A stretch of 64,000 nt of DNA from Strigamia acuminata (GCA_949358305.1 OX442314.1:40556581-40620580); one strand, 5' to 3'; shown: positions 52,831 to 63,758, counted from the first letter of the stretch. Notes: generated by a model not told the origin, from the sequence alone. Numbers and translations are program-made.

Positions 52831-55030
52831 TTTGAATTCTCTTGCGAATACTATTCTAATTTACTGATTGTGTGAAGCACAATATTAAATGAATTTTTTC
52901 TTTCAACTAGAGGGGGAAATTTCCTTGGTCATGATTGTGATAGGGGGTCAGCAGGCGAAACGGCCGCTAATCGCTGACCATTGGACCCTGATCAGACAAA
53001 AATTGGTGGCTTTGCATGTCCAGCTTGCCTGGGTACTGGCAAGCCGGGACTTACACTAGCCACACTTTCCAACGGTCTTCTATTCCTTTCTAGCTTAGCC
53101 TAAAAAACTGAGTGGTTGGGAGGGGAATATAATTCCAAACCTTCTTTATTATTTTTATTTCTTGGTGCGCAGCCCAAGTAAAAGTAATGGGACAGTCTGC
53201 AGCGTATTCAAACTCGATTCGTGGAGGAGGCGCGCTGGTGGCCACCAGCAAACCAAATCCCACGGGGGAGAAGCGGTCATATTCCAGGTGCCACGCTGCA
53301 ATCACTGGTTCCATTATGGGCCGGGCGAGGAGGCGATGTTGAACTGAGCTTTGAGTGACACCAAATTTCTTGTAGGACGTTTAGTCGCTTGGATGCAGGT
53401 TGCTAGCTTAGTGGTCGCTGGCGCGGGAACAGTCACGTGCGGTGAGTTGGCGTGTAGTTGGACCCGAGTAGCAGCGAAGTGTCCGCACACATGGGAAGAC
53501 TGCCTTGATTTTTGTTGCGACTCATAATTTATGGGTTGCGTTGTGGCTGCTCAAGGCGCTCATCCGGGTTCACATCGGTCATAATCCTACCCTGTCCCGT
53601 GTACTGGTTGGTAGGCAACTGCAAGTTAACGTATTTAACCCAAGAGTTGCTGAAATTGGGACACGGACAGCAGGGAGAGCTGCCGGAGGTACGGGGATAC
53701 CGATGGTGAAGTGCTCAAATGGTACAGAGAGTTCGTTAGGGCGTAGGAACGATATCTGTGCGTTCAGGTAGCTACCAGCTTTGAAAAAAGATTGGGAATC
53801 TAGCCTGTAACTTTTGTTTCTGAATTTTATTCACTCTTGCTTGATTTCTGGGCTACTGCAGTTTGTTAAAGGACTGTGCTCGAACCACAGTCTGGAGCAA
53901 TCTCTGTAATTTGGAAATTAGTTGTTTTTACATCTTTTTCATTTTTTACTTTTTCTCTAAACTTCCCTATCTATGATTTTCATGGTTTTCTTGGGACTCC
54001 ACACCTGACAGCGGTAATAATCACCTCAAATGCCGGGTTGTATACAGCGTCAAATGGAGGGCGATATGGCTTCACAATGGCGGCTGAAGGGTGGGACCCA
54101 AGGCGACTAGGGACAGAAGATGCATTTCCTTTTTACTTTAAGTGCAACTGACTGTTCCACAAAAAACACCATTTCATTGGGATGAACAGACATCTCAGTG
54201 TAGGCACGTTTCTGTCGAAAGGCAGCCTCGTGCAGACTGGAATGAGTCTCCGAAAGGGGTGAGCGGGCGCGTTTGTTGGTCTCTTGGGGCAGAAGAAGAG
54301 ATTGCAACAATATCCCCGTAGTGTAAATATCTGCGAAAAACCTTCTGCTAAAAATTGGAACTTTTTGAGTGTCTTTTAGATTAAAAAACACCCAGTATTT
54401 TGTAATTTTTTATTTTTTATTTTCTTATCTTTCTTCCTCTGTTTCTTCTTGCGAGGCATCAAGAATCGGTTTGTCTGCGCGCTAGCGCGGTTTGATTTTG
54501 TTATTTGTTGCCAACAATGATAAAATTAACTGGTTTGAAAATTTCGAAGTTCTACAGACATGATTTCGTGCTTTTTTAGAAAAGCACAAAAGTCATGTTT
54601 TTGTGGAATCAGACCATTTTGATCTGGTTCAGAACTTCTAGTTCCAAACAAATTTCTATTTGCTTTCAAAAAATGTTGTTTCTCTTCAGAAATGGAGAAA
54701 ATTCGGCATTTATATTGGTCAAAGTTTTATTTTTTGTCAAAAAATCAAGATGGCGACCTGAAAACAATAGAAAAACATGTGGAAATCTCGGAATTTTCGA
54801 GAATGATTGGAATTTTAAATTTTGACATTTTCTTGGAACTCTGGGAAATCAATTCCATGAATTAATTTAATTTTTCTACCAATGGGAAACCAGGGGGGGG
54901 AAGTGACATCACTAATCCCTCTCCCAAGAATGGCTACTTGAGCCTAATCTCCTGTCTCCTCATTGGTCGTGACTTAATTCCACTTGTTCACCTTGCAAGC
55001 TGCGGTCCTGCTTTTGGTCACATTGTGTCA
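52831..55030 (+). other. long leader of element C
   Basis: About 2.2 kb with no recognised gene. A perfect 7-bp hairpin GACTGTG...CACAGTC occurs at 53,872-53,892. Short frames at 53,505-53,771 and 54,595-54,825 have no motif. GGGGGGGGAAG at 54,894-54,904 looks like a second polypurine-like tract. The leader may hold packaging and splice signals. Confidence 0.45.
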
Positions 55031-56632
55031 ATGCCAGCGACCAGAACTGGTAAGACCACGTGGGACTCTCCTGCACCTAATTCTTTCACACCCGCAACGG
55101 ATTCAGATTTGAACGACTCGGATAACAATTCGATTGCTTCTTCAAACGACGATATGTCAAGTCCTAAAGTTAAATTGTTGGATCAAGCGATGCTTGAAAC
55201 GACTTGCAACGTCTTTAATCTAGTTATCGATGATATGACAACCTACGAAGTGTGGGAAGACACGCTTCTGAAAGTAGCCGATCACTTGGTGGAACTCCAA
55301 GACAAATCGGATAGCACTATGCGTCAATTAACGCAAACGCGCACGGAATTCGGTGATATTAGCGACCGGTTAACTCATGCTTTGCAGGAGTTAGACTCTA
55401 CGAAATTATCGAATGAAAGCTTGTTGAAGATGATAGCTAGTCAAAAAGCTATCGTTGACAGCGTGGTGGCGGCTGGACAATCGAATTTGAGAGCACAATC
55501 TGCAATCTCAAACACGATTTCTCCCACCGTGACAACACCAAACTCTGGATCCAGCACAGGCTCAACGCCTACGACTGGAAATCCTCTTTTTCTGGCTTGG
55601 GGAGAAAAGTTTCTTCACAAAACTGACCAGGCTATGCCTGCTCCCAGACCAATGGATGAAGTAGAGCTAAGTAAACGAGTCAAATCCATTGGAATTGAAG
55701 CGTTTGCAGGGGACAAAACGAAAGCTAAGTCTTTCCTTATTGATTTAAAACGTTCTCTACGCTTTGCTTTGCCCTATCTGAACCAAGTGCTTGCTGAGCA
55801 TTTGTTTAAGTTTTTCCGAGGAGATGCGGCCACATGGTTCTCTTCTCATGCCAAAACGAATTGGGAGGAATTCGAACATGAATTTATCACCCATTTTCGT
55901 CCGAGCGATGCGCTGCTTTTAGCAGAAATTGCTAAAACACAGCAACTGTCTCATGAGTCTGCCACCCAAGTGGTGATAAGACTCGAGAAGTTATACGCTC
56001 AATTGACTATTCCTGTGCACGAGAGCCAGCAAATTCAAAAAGTGCTGGCAATTCTGCGCCCAGCGGCCAAGAACATGGTCGCAAATGCCATTAATTTAGA
56101 GAACACTTGGGCGTCGCTCAGGAGAGCCTGCATTGCTACGGAGGCCGCGATCATAAATCAGGAAACTGTGACAAATGCAGCAATCATTGAGGCGGCAAAA
56201 ACAGAAACTGTTACGCCAATTCAAAAATCCAACCAGCAAATGGTAACAATACCAAATGCTGCGGGTGGAGATAAACCGAAATTTGTTCCGTTTGGATTGA
56301 GAAATCCAAACAATAGAACACTGTTCCCTGCGCCTAAAAATGCTGCGATAGCAGCAACAAAGGCCGCAGAAGGCAACGAGAAGGCGCTAGTCCCGAGCAA
56401 TAGGCTCAAAGACTATGCGACCAAACCAAGAGTTGGCGGTTGCTGGGGCTGCGGTGGCGCACACTTTGAAAGGGATTGCCCCCTTAAAGTGGAAGCCGCT
56501 AAAGCAGCAATGGAAACAATCGCCGCTGCCCAACACAGCATGATGCAGGCTATGCTTGCAGCCAATGAATTTGGTGGCTGGCCTGAAATGTCGGGAAACG
56601 AGGAGTCGCAGTCGACAGAAACCCCCGAGTAA
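55031..56632 (+). CDS. gag: gag of element C
   Basis: 533 residues from the ATG at 55,031; the frame is open upstream to 54,938 without ATG. The N-terminal third is Ser/Thr/Asp-rich with a helical coiled-coil-like part (LTHALQELDSTKLSNESLLK). A capsid-type region follows (AFAGDKTKAKSFLIDLKRSL, FFRGDAATWFSSHAKTNWEE, FEHEFITHFRP). The zinc knuckle CWGCGGAHFERDC has only three residues between the second Cys and His, one fewer than usual. The stop is in the loop of the frameshift hairpin. The protein forms the particle. Confidence 0.85.
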   Translation: MPATRTGKTTWDSPAPNSFTPATDSDLNDSDNNSIASSNDDMSSPKVKLLDQAMLETTCNVFNLVIDDMTTYEVWEDTLLKVADHLVELQDKSDSTMRQLTQTRTEFGDISDRLTHALQELDSTKLSNESLLKMIASQKAIVDSVVAAGQSNLRAQSAISNTISPTVTTPNSGSSTGSTPTTGNPLFLAWGEKFLHKTDQAMPAPRPMDEVELSKRVKSIGIEAFAGDKTKAKSFLIDLKRSLRFALPYLNQVLAEHLFKFFRGDAATWFSSHAKTNWEEFEHEFITHFRPSDALLLAEIAKTQQLSHESATQVVIRLEKLYAQLTIPVHESQQIQKVLAILRPAAKNMVANAINLENTWASLRRACIATEAAIINQETVTNAAIIEAAKTETVTPIQKSNQQMVTIPNAAGGDKPKFVPFGLRNPNNRTLFPAPKNAAIAATKAAEGNEKALVPSNRLKDYATKPRVGGCWGCGGAHFERDCPLKVEAAKAAMETIAAAQHSMMQAMLAANEFGGWPEMSGNEESQSTETPE

Positions 56633-56644
56633 CTGACGACTGCG
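56593..56644 (+). promoter_or_regulatory. -1 ribosomal frameshift signal, element C gag-pol
   Basis: G GGA AAC in the gag frame at 56,593-56,599, a heptamer used by feline immunodeficiency virus. After a 7-nt spacer, CGCAGTCG (56,607-56,614) pairs perfectly with CGACTGCG (56,637-56,644); a bulged GAG/CTC extends it. The gag stop (56,630-56,632) is in the loop. The pol frame is exactly -1 and open from 56,587. Confidence 0.8.
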
Positions 56645-56655
56645 CTCTTACTATA

Positions 56656-59600
56656 GTGTTGATTCCAATGGAAGAGGACATGGAGGATGCTCTATTTGAT
56701 GACATTTCATCCACAGAGCCAGATCCTCGCGTGGTTTTTTCCACAGAACCTGAAATCGACCATGTAAACGTTGCATTGAAGACAGGAAAGAGTATTACTC
56801 CCCTGCCTTACATCAAGGCAACACTAAACGGTTTAAAGGTCACCGCTCTGATGGATTCTGGGGCAACCCACAGGTACATCAGCGGGGGAATGCTTAAAAA
56901 GCTAAACCTCTTGCACTTTATGACTCCATTTTTAGAAAATCGAGTTGTATACACTGGCGATAGGCCAACACGTCCAATCGGGACAATCACGCTGTCACTC
57001 AAGTGGCGGGGTGGCGAAATCCCTGTGACATTTACTGTTCTTCCATCAGCTTCCAAATTTATATTATTAGGTTGCTCTTGGATTATCGAAAATAGGATTG
57101 TTCTCAATCTAACAGATCGAGAATATTTCTTTCTTGATTTTCCACATGACACATTTCCCTTCGACGACCCACCATCGCCTGAAGAACTTGGAAATGCAAT
57201 AATGGATCGATGGGATGCTTTGGTTGCAGAATCAAAGTCACCTTCTGTCTCCACGGCTGATTTGAGCCAGAGACTGTTAGCAAAAAGCAATTTGTCACCA
57301 AGGCAGAGATCTCAAATCTTAACTCTTGTAGAAAAATACAGACATGTGTTTAGTGACAAAGCTGGCTGCCACCCCACGTTGGAACATCCAATTCCGACTG
57401 GAGATGCGCCTTCATTTCGATGCAAAGACCGACCAATGAATCCCAAGAAAGCTGAGATTTATCGCGAATTGGTTGCCGAATTGCTGAGAGATGGTTGGGC
57501 CGAACCTTGCGAGGGGAGTTATAAAAATCCCCCCGTGATTGTTGCAAAGAAAGACGGAGGGTACCGCCTCTGTATTGACTTTCGCTGGCTAAATAAAATC
57601 ACAATTAAGGACGTCTATCAGATGCCCTCAATTTCTATGATTTTGGCCTGTTTAGGTGGAAAAAAGTTCTTTTCTACTTTGGATTTAACTAAAGGTTATT
57701 ACCAAATAAAACTTAAACCAAGTGACAAGAAGAAAACTGCTTTTTCTACTTCTGATGGAACATACCAGTTTACTCGTATGCCTTTCGGACTGTGCAATGC
57801 ACCCAGTGCGTTTCAGAGAATGATGGATCAAGTTCTTGGAACTGCACAACACAAGTGGGCACTCGCTTACCTCGATGATATTATCATCTTTAGCGACTCA
57901 TTTGAAGAACACCTTCAGCATTTAGATGACATATTGTCAAAATTAGACAAAAATAAATTGACAGCGAGTCCGTCAAAGTCATTTATTTGCCCAGAAGAAC
58001 TAAGTTTTCTTGGTTTCACGATGTCAAATGGGAGTTACAGCCCAAACAACGACAAAGTGGAAGCAATTTTAAATTATCCAACCCCTTCCAGTATAAAACA
58101 ACTTCAGCGTTTTATTGGAATGGTGGGTTTCTATGCTGCTCTGATTCCAAAATTGAGTATTACTCAAAAACCGTTCTTTGCCCTTCTAAAGAAAGATACA
58201 AAATGGGAATGGTCTGAAGAATGCAATGTTGCCTTCGAATATTTGAAAAATCAACTTGCAAAAGGAATTATGCTGCCTCTGCCTGATTTCGCACGCAACT
58301 TCACCATCCATACAGATGCTAGTGGCGGCGGGCTCGGAGCTGTCCTCATGCAAATTGATGACCATGGTGCTTTAAGACCAGTTGCGTACGCCAGCAGAAC
58401 TCTGCAAGGCGCGGAAAACAACTACAGCACCACCGATTTGGAATGTTTAGCTGTGGTTTGGGCGGTTGATAAGTTCAAGCCATACATTGAATATTCTGAA
58501 TACCAAGTTGAGACTGACCATCATGCTCTGAGATTTCTCATGACAATGGAAAATCCAGCTGGAAGACTGGCTAGGTGGGCAATGAAATTGCAGAATGAAA
58601 ATTTCACCATCAAGTACCGGAAAGGCACCGACAATCAAGTCGCAGATGCCTTATCCAGAGTCTCTCTTGATAATGGCAATCCATTAGAAGGGAAAGCAAC
58701 TCTAACTGAGATTATAGAGCCTGTTGCTCTGGCATATCTCACCAATGAGACCGATTACCCGATGTCTTTCGAGAACATTATATTACAGCAGCGTGCAGAT
58801 AAACATCTTTCAAAACTAATCGAATGGTTGGAATTGGATGATGGACAACCTCGACCAGAACTTCCTAAGTTCTTGGAAGAAAGGCAGTACGACTGCACAC
58901 TCACTAGAAAAGGAATGCTTATTATTTATGCACCTTTTAAAACTGATTTCTTTGTGGAGGAAGAGGATTTGGGAATTGGATTTAAAATCTTTATTCCACC
59001 ATCTCTGCAACTCGCAGCACTTCAACTAATTCACGACCATCCGATGGCTGGTCACGGAGGAGTTGAAGTAACTCTAGAGCGATTGAAAAGAGTTTATTTC
59101 TGGCCTGGCATGCAAAAAGAAGTAAAACTTCATGTAGCAAGCTGCAATCGCTGCCAACGCTGCAAACCGATTCAGAGAAAACCAAAGGGATTGATGGTCC
59201 CAACTTCTCCAAAAATTGGTCGTTTTGAGAAGATAGGAATCGATCTAATAGGTCCATTACCTAGAACCTCGAACAGAAATCGCTTCATTCTAGTTGTGGT
59301 GGATTATGCCACCGGCTGGATGGAAGCTACACCGCTGAGATCCGCTAAAATGACTGCAATTGCACCAATTTTAAGACGATTTTTCAGCTGTCATGGGTGC
59401 CCTCGTTTTATGTTGAGCGATAATGGCCCCCAATTCATTTCTGACGTGTTTCAGACTCTCTGTGACGATGCAGGGGTTGTACCAATTAAAGCAACGCCTT
59501 ACCATCCCCAGACTAACCTGACTGAACGCGTAAACAGGAATATCAAGATTATGCTTCGAATTTTTACATTTGAGCACGATCACTGGGACAGATGCATTGA

Positions 59601-60366
59601 CCAGATAAATTTTGCTTTGCACTCTGCCCCAAATGTGTCTACCGGTTTTACACCAGCAATACTGACGTATGGCAGGGAATTACGACCATTTTGGGATAAT
59701 CGAGATGTGTCTTATGACACCCCATTCGACCCAAATAGGCCCTACGACGCTGTCAGAATGCTAGTCGCTAGACACCGTACTCTGATTGCTGCAGCTTTTA
59801 AAAATAAGAGTCTGGCCCAAGCAAAACAGAAAACTTACTACGATCAACACCGCAGCGACGATAAGTTCGAAATTGGAGATTTGGTTCTGCTAAAGACCCA
59901 CCCATTGTCCAATGCTGCTAATCGATATGCTGCGTCCCTTGAGGATCGCTTTGAAGGACCTTATGTAATAACTAAAGTCTTTAACAACAATGCGTATGCC
60001 CTTGCGAAACCAATAACTTTGCAAGCGAGGGGTACACACAACATTGTAAAACTCAGGAGATTCATCCCCTCAGAAGAAAAGGCTGAATGGCCCATTTTAG
60101 ATAAGGAAGATGAAGAAGCTCTTGAAAACCAACCTGTGGACACTGGAACAGCAACAATATTGCCAACTCCAGTGCGACCAACGGAATCTGGTATCGCAAC
60201 TAAGTTGCCAACACCAGTAAAACCTTTTGGGAAACCAAAAAGAATAAAACCCTTGCTGTTGCCACAAGTGGATTCACAAAAACCCACGACGGCTCGACCA
60301 AAACCAAATTCGGACTCAAATAGACCTTCGAGAAATCACGTTTTACCGATCCGATATCGGGATTGA
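56656..60366 (+). CDS. pol: pol of element C: protease, RT, RNase H, integrase
   Basis: 1,236 residues counted from 56,656 (a GTG; the first ATG is at 56,668), but open back to 56,587 and probably made by -1 frameshifting. Protease ALMDSGATHRYIS near residues 58-70. RT with LCIDFRWLNKIT, STLDLTKGYYQI and active site YLDD at 405-408. RNase H HTDASGGGLGAVL, then TDHHALRF and ADALSRV. Integrase zinc site HDHPMAGHGGVEVTLERLKR ... CNRCQRCK; catalytic Asp in GIDLIGP, Asp in SDNGPQF, Glu in NLTERVNRNIK; GPY module FEGPYVITKVFNNNAYALA. No chromodomain. All catalytic residues are present. It is more distant from A and B than they are from each other. Confidence 0.92.
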   Translation: MLIPMEEDMEDALFDDISSTEPDPRVVFSTEPEIDHVNVALKTGKSITPLPYIKATLNGLKVTALMDSGATHRYISGGMLKKLNLLHFMTPFLENRVVYTGDRPTRPIGTITLSLKWRGGEIPVTFTVLPSASKFILLGCSWIIENRIVLNLTDREYFFLDFPHDTFPFDDPPSPEELGNAIMDRWDALVAESKSPSVSTADLSQRLLAKSNLSPRQRSQILTLVEKYRHVFSDKAGCHPTLEHPIPTGDAPSFRCKDRPMNPKKAEIYRELVAELLRDGWAEPCEGSYKNPPVIVAKKDGGYRLCIDFRWLNKITIKDVYQMPSISMILACLGGKKFFSTLDLTKGYYQIKLKPSDKKKTAFSTSDGTYQFTRMPFGLCNAPSAFQRMMDQVLGTAQHKWALAYLDDIIIFSDSFEEHLQHLDDILSKLDKNKLTASPSKSFICPEELSFLGFTMSNGSYSPNNDKVEAILNYPTPSSIKQLQRFIGMVGFYAALIPKLSITQKPFFALLKKDTKWEWSEECNVAFEYLKNQLAKGIMLPLPDFARNFTIHTDASGGGLGAVLMQIDDHGALRPVAYASRTLQGAENNYSTTDLECLAVVWAVDKFKPYIEYSEYQVETDHHALRFLMTMENPAGRLARWAMKLQNENFTIKYRKGTDNQVADALSRVSLDNGNPLEGKATLTEIIEPVALAYLTNETDYPMSFENIILQQRADKHLSKLIEWLELDDGQPRPELPKFLEERQYDCTLTRKGMLIIYAPFKTDFFVEEEDLGIGFKIFIPPSLQLAALQLIHDHPMAGHGGVEVTLERLKRVYFWPGMQKEVKLHVASCNRCQRCKPIQRKPKGLMVPTSPKIGRFEKIGIDLIGPLPRTSNRNRFILVVVDYATGWMEATPLRSAKMTAIAPILRRFFSCHGCPRFMLSDNGPQFISDVFQTLCDDAGVVPIKATPYHPQTNLTERVNRNIKIMLRIFTFEHDHWDRCIDQINFALHSAPNVSTGFTPAILTYGRELRPFWDNRDVSYDTPFDPNRPYDAVRMLVARHRTLIAAAFKNKSLAQAKQKTYYDQHRSDDKFEIGDLVLLKTHPLSNAANRYAASLEDRFEGPYVITKVFNNNAYALAKPITLQARGTHNIVKLRRFIPSEEKAEWPILDKEDEEALENQPVDTGTATILPTPVRPTESGIATKLPTPVKPFGKPKRIKPLLLPQVDSQKPTTARPKPNSDSNRPSRNHVLPIRYRD

Positions 60367-60587
60367 CCGCTAGGTGACACTTCAAATCGGGAGACCCATT
60401 TGGACCAATCACAGACTGTTTACAAAACATCTGCGGTCCATACGCCAATTAAACGTTCGCGAAACGTCTTCCGGTTCTATACTTAGCCACCACCATTCGT
60501 TGTCCAAATCACTTATTCGCTGCGATCGCCACTGACCAGTCGTGTGGAACTTCTCTGGAAAATCGAAACGAAAAGATTGGAAAAACG
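60367..60587 (+). other. spacer between pol and accessory ORF of element C
   Basis: 221 nt without a gene. No strong splice acceptor is visible before the next ATG (CACTGACCAG at 60,530-60,539 is weak), so expression of the next ORF may use a different route from element B. Confidence 0.4.
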
Positions 60588-61862
60588 ATGGAAAATCACC
60601 GAAACAACGAATGGGTTCAGTGCCCAATCTGTAACGGCTTCGGCTACATCACGCTGTGGAATCTATCGCGGATCCCGTGCATGAACTGCGGCGGAGACGA
60701 AATCGTTCTGGCGGACCAACCACTCGAGGAATGGTTCGTCATGTTCATGACGCTGCCCGGTCAGCCGATTCCACAACATCACCGACAAATTAACTGGATG
60801 CGCGTCCGATCGCGCACAGACCGCGAAAGGGAAGTCGCAGACAGGGAACAAGCGAGTGCGGCGAATGCCACACCGACGGAACCCCCAAAGAAAAGACAGA
60901 AAACGGCAACAAAGAGCGTACGCTCTCAACCGCCGCCGACTGCCTCTACCAATATTTCTACGAAGAAACCCGCAGCGACGACGTCGCAGAAGGTTCTTCG
61001 TCCGCCACATAAGCCATTTGTGCTTAAAAAGAAGGCTGCCGAGGAGACAAAAGCGACCGTACAAAGTACCGTCGCCCCAACTCCTCACCAACCACCGACC
61101 GCCCGTCCAAACATTTCGGAGAAATTGCTGGAAATGCGACGACTTGTGGCGATCGAAAATCCTACGTTGAGTGAACGAAGCGTGAACACCGAAGCAAAAA
61201 TTCGGTACAGAGCGAAAAAACACGCGGACCATAAGGACCGAATGGCGAAAAGAGACGCCGAGAAAGCGGCTCATCAGCAATTGACTGCGCCATCGGCCAC
61301 AATCACATCGAATGCGCCACGCGCACTCGTTAAAAAAATCCCGGCTCAAACGGAAAAAACTCCCGATGAGCTACGAACAGCTTGGGCGGGACAGTACGGC
61401 CCTCAACCAATCCAAGGTATTGTGAACCTGATCCCGACCAAAGCCACGGCGGCCGCAATCGCTTTTCCAGCGGCCTGCCAACTACCGCAAACGGCACAAA
61501 CGATGTTTGGTGCCAATACAGCAGCGACGCCGGCTGTCATTATGCCGCCGATGGTTGGAGAACGCCCGACGAACGTCGTGTTCCAGGGATTCGCGGATCC
61601 TCCACCAGTTTGCGGCAACAATGTAGTCACCGCCGAAGCAACGATCGAGACCGCGATGCAAATTGACGGCGCATCGAACGAGGAGTCGCACACGCCGCCA
61701 CCACCACCGCCAGTCGTTCCCGAGCCCAAAGCTACCGCCGTGAAAAAGAAGTCGAATAAGAAGTCACGCAAGAAGCTAGCAGAAGAATTCGTCGACGACA
61801 AAACTGAAGAAGAGCCAAAAAACGACGATACGCCACCCACTCCGGGGAAATCGCTGCAGTGA
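60588..61862 (+). CDS. accessory ORF of element C with zinc-ribbon N-terminus
   Basis: 424 residues. Residues 12-36 hold CPICNGFG and CMNCGG, two CxxC pairs with the CxxCxGxG spacing seen in DnaJ-type zinc ribbons. Then PLEEWFVMFMTLPGQPIP and NWMRVRSRTDRERE, a block also found in the relic at 7,780. The rest is Lys-, Ala- and Pro-rich (PPKKRQKTATKSV, TPPPPPPVVPEP, KKKSNKKSRKKLAEEF), with likely nuclear-localisation-type basic clusters. No signal peptide or membrane helix is seen, so it is not env. Not detectably similar to ORF3 of A and B. A nucleic-acid-binding role is an inference. Confidence 0.7.
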   Translation: MENHRNNEWVQCPICNGFGYITLWNLSRIPCMNCGGDEIVLADQPLEEWFVMFMTLPGQPIPQHHRQINWMRVRSRTDREREVADREQASAANATPTEPPKKRQKTATKSVRSQPPPTASTNISTKKPAATTSQKVLRPPHKPFVLKKKAAEETKATVQSTVAPTPHQPPTARPNISEKLLEMRRLVAIENPTLSERSVNTEAKIRYRAKKHADHKDRMAKRDAEKAAHQQLTAPSATITSNAPRALVKKIPAQTEKTPDELRTAWAGQYGPQPIQGIVNLIPTKATAAAIAFPAACQLPQTAQTMFGANTAATPAVIMPPMVGERPTNVVFQGFADPPPVCGNNVVTAEATIETAMQIDGASNEESHTPPPPPPVVPEPKATAVKKKSNKKSRKKLAEEFVDDKTEEEPKNDDTPPTPGKSLQ

Positions 61863-62340
61863 AGTTTTCGCCGTCGTTTTAAAGGAGATTTTGGCCAAGC
61901 CTATTAAGACTTTTATAGTGCCAGAAATAATTTTTTTTTATTGTCAAAACAAGTTTTTTTATTATTATTCCAAAGTGTTAAAATTAGCATACTTACCTTT
62001 TAAATGTTAAATGGATTCAATAACTACAAATGTTAGATTTTAAAGTTCAAAAAGTGTTTTTTATTCATATATATTTTTAAATTACAAGTGTTATTTTACA
62101 TTTTTATTTTTCAATAGTGTTTAAATTGTACAAGTTTCCATCCTGGGGGTAAGTGTGTATGTGTTCCTTTGTAGTGTTGATTTTCCCAAGTGCATTCCTA
62201 CCGGTGATCTTCGTTCTAGCTGATGGCTCGTCCGAAATATGGTCATCTGATAATCTGAAAAAAGAAAAGTAATGCGATGTGTTAACTTTCAACAACCACT
62301 TCAGTGACTGCGTTGTACCCCCTCGTACTTACCTTTTTCC
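61863..62340 (+). other. 3' untranslated region of element C
   Basis: AT-rich, 478 nt, no gene. Leads into the polypurine tract. Confidence 0.6.
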
Positions 62341-62352
62341 AGGGGGGGGAAA
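62341..62352 (+). promoter_or_regulatory. polypurine tract of element C
   Basis: AGGGGGGGGAAA abuts the 3' LTR. Confidence 0.75.
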
Positions 62353-62975
62353 TGTGACCAGCTGCCCCTGCGCACGGGTCGCTGCACTGCAACGGCAATG
62401 CACTTGGCGCAGCTCCAGCGCCTCTCGTATCTCGCGCAGCCTGTTGCGGTCCCCCGCAACCAGGTGGAGCTGCGGGCCTTTGGTCAAGCAGGATCGGGCC
62501 CCGGAAGTCGCCCTTCCGGAAGTGGTTGGTCCCCGTAGGGACAAGAGAGTTGTTGATCAACCAGCAAGGCGAACGGTCGTGTTGCGACCGCCTCCGAAAC
62601 TGGCTATTGAGATAACCCAAACTATCGGCGTGGCGATGATATCGCCCGCCGGGACCTGAGCGTCCAGTTGCGCCACGTCCGCCGGACGTTAACCGTAACT
62701 TCGGCGGCGTGGCCCAAAACCGATTACCGACCTCGTGTGTCATGGCGGCCGATGGCCGCCGTGCCACGCGGTCTGATTAGGGACGGTTCGAAGGAACCGC
62801 CGCCTTGGGAAATACACTATGGGACACTACAATCATACCCCTAGACATCTAATAAAGCCATAACTAAAACTATATTGTGTCTCCGTGTATTTCGTGGTTT
62901 GTTTTATCGTGTGTGTTGCGTCCAGCGCCTCCGTGGCTCTCCCCCGACCACGTGGCGTCCGTCCGAACACTCACA
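62353..62975 (+). repeat. 3' LTR of element C
   Basis: 623 bp, apparently identical to the 5' LTR (offset 10,165). AATAAA at 62,851. Followed by target duplication TATT. Confidence 0.9.
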
Positions 62976-63758
62976 TATTAAATACTCTACTGACAAAGCT
63001 TTTACTTACACGCATTCTATTTGCTAAATCTTGAATACATAGATCACAACGCAATTTACAGAGAGTTAAAAAAAATTCATCTTCCCAAGATAATCTTTTT
63101 TTGGCACCTGGTTTATCTTTATCAACATTACTTATTTTTGGGTTTATTCCCCAGTAATTTATCTCATCAACTTCATGAACAACTAATTTAAAACAGTGAT
63201 CAAATTGTTTAGCAACAATTCATCATCACACTTTATATTCGCCACACAAAATGTTAATTTTGAAATAAGACAATCTGCATCTGCTAATCGTGTTGTCAGA
63301 TTAGCCTGAATCTGTCGTCCTTCTTCTAATTGCAACTTTAAATTTTTAATTTCATTTGCCATGTCATTAGTTTCGGAATTAATATTTTCGGGTTCTTCAA
63401 TTTCTTCAACATTTTCTACGTCACTAAACACCTCATCGTTACTGGTGACTGCTGTTGAAGGTGAATTCAAACTTGTAAATACTGACCGGTCCTGTGGTGA
63501 TCGTCTTAACTTGGGCACTTTTGTGTACACAAAAATAGTTGGAACCGAAATCAGGATGTAAATTAACTCTAGTACCTCCAGGTACACGTTTGAAGCAGGA
63601 GTTTTCAAAATGTTTACTGCAAACACTTGAATTTTTAGTCAGGGGCAACTCATCTCTTTTCAAATTAATAATCCACTGTGAAATGGCAGGTAATGAAAAG
63701 ATAATTCCGTATTTTTTGTTGATGTACTCTTACAATCATAAGCAACACAATAACGCAT
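62976..63758 (-). pseudogene. Harbinger transposase, THAP half, copy 2 (cut by element C)
   Basis: Matches 21,049-21,831 of copy 1: THAP ATG at 63,758, zinc site, AVPT box, coiled coil and helix-turn-helix, with the same frame changes. Separated from its catalytic half (51,735-52,187) by element C. The non-coding leader continues with the duplicated block to the window end. Confidence 0.75.

Larger units (their letters stand above)
52188..62975 (+). mobile_element. Ty3/Gypsy element C, intact-looking
   Basis: 10,788 bp with two 623-bp LTRs (TGTGACCAGC...ACTCACA) that look identical by eye and TATT target duplications at 52,184-52,187 and 62,976-62,979. The empty site is preserved in copy 1 at 21,049-21,052. 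Order: LTR, primer site, 2.2-kb leader, gag, -1 frameshift signal, pol, accessory ORF, polypurine tract, LTR. No break is seen in any frame, so it is young and possibly active. It differs from elements A and B in protein sequence, LTR and accessory ORF. Confidence 0.93.
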
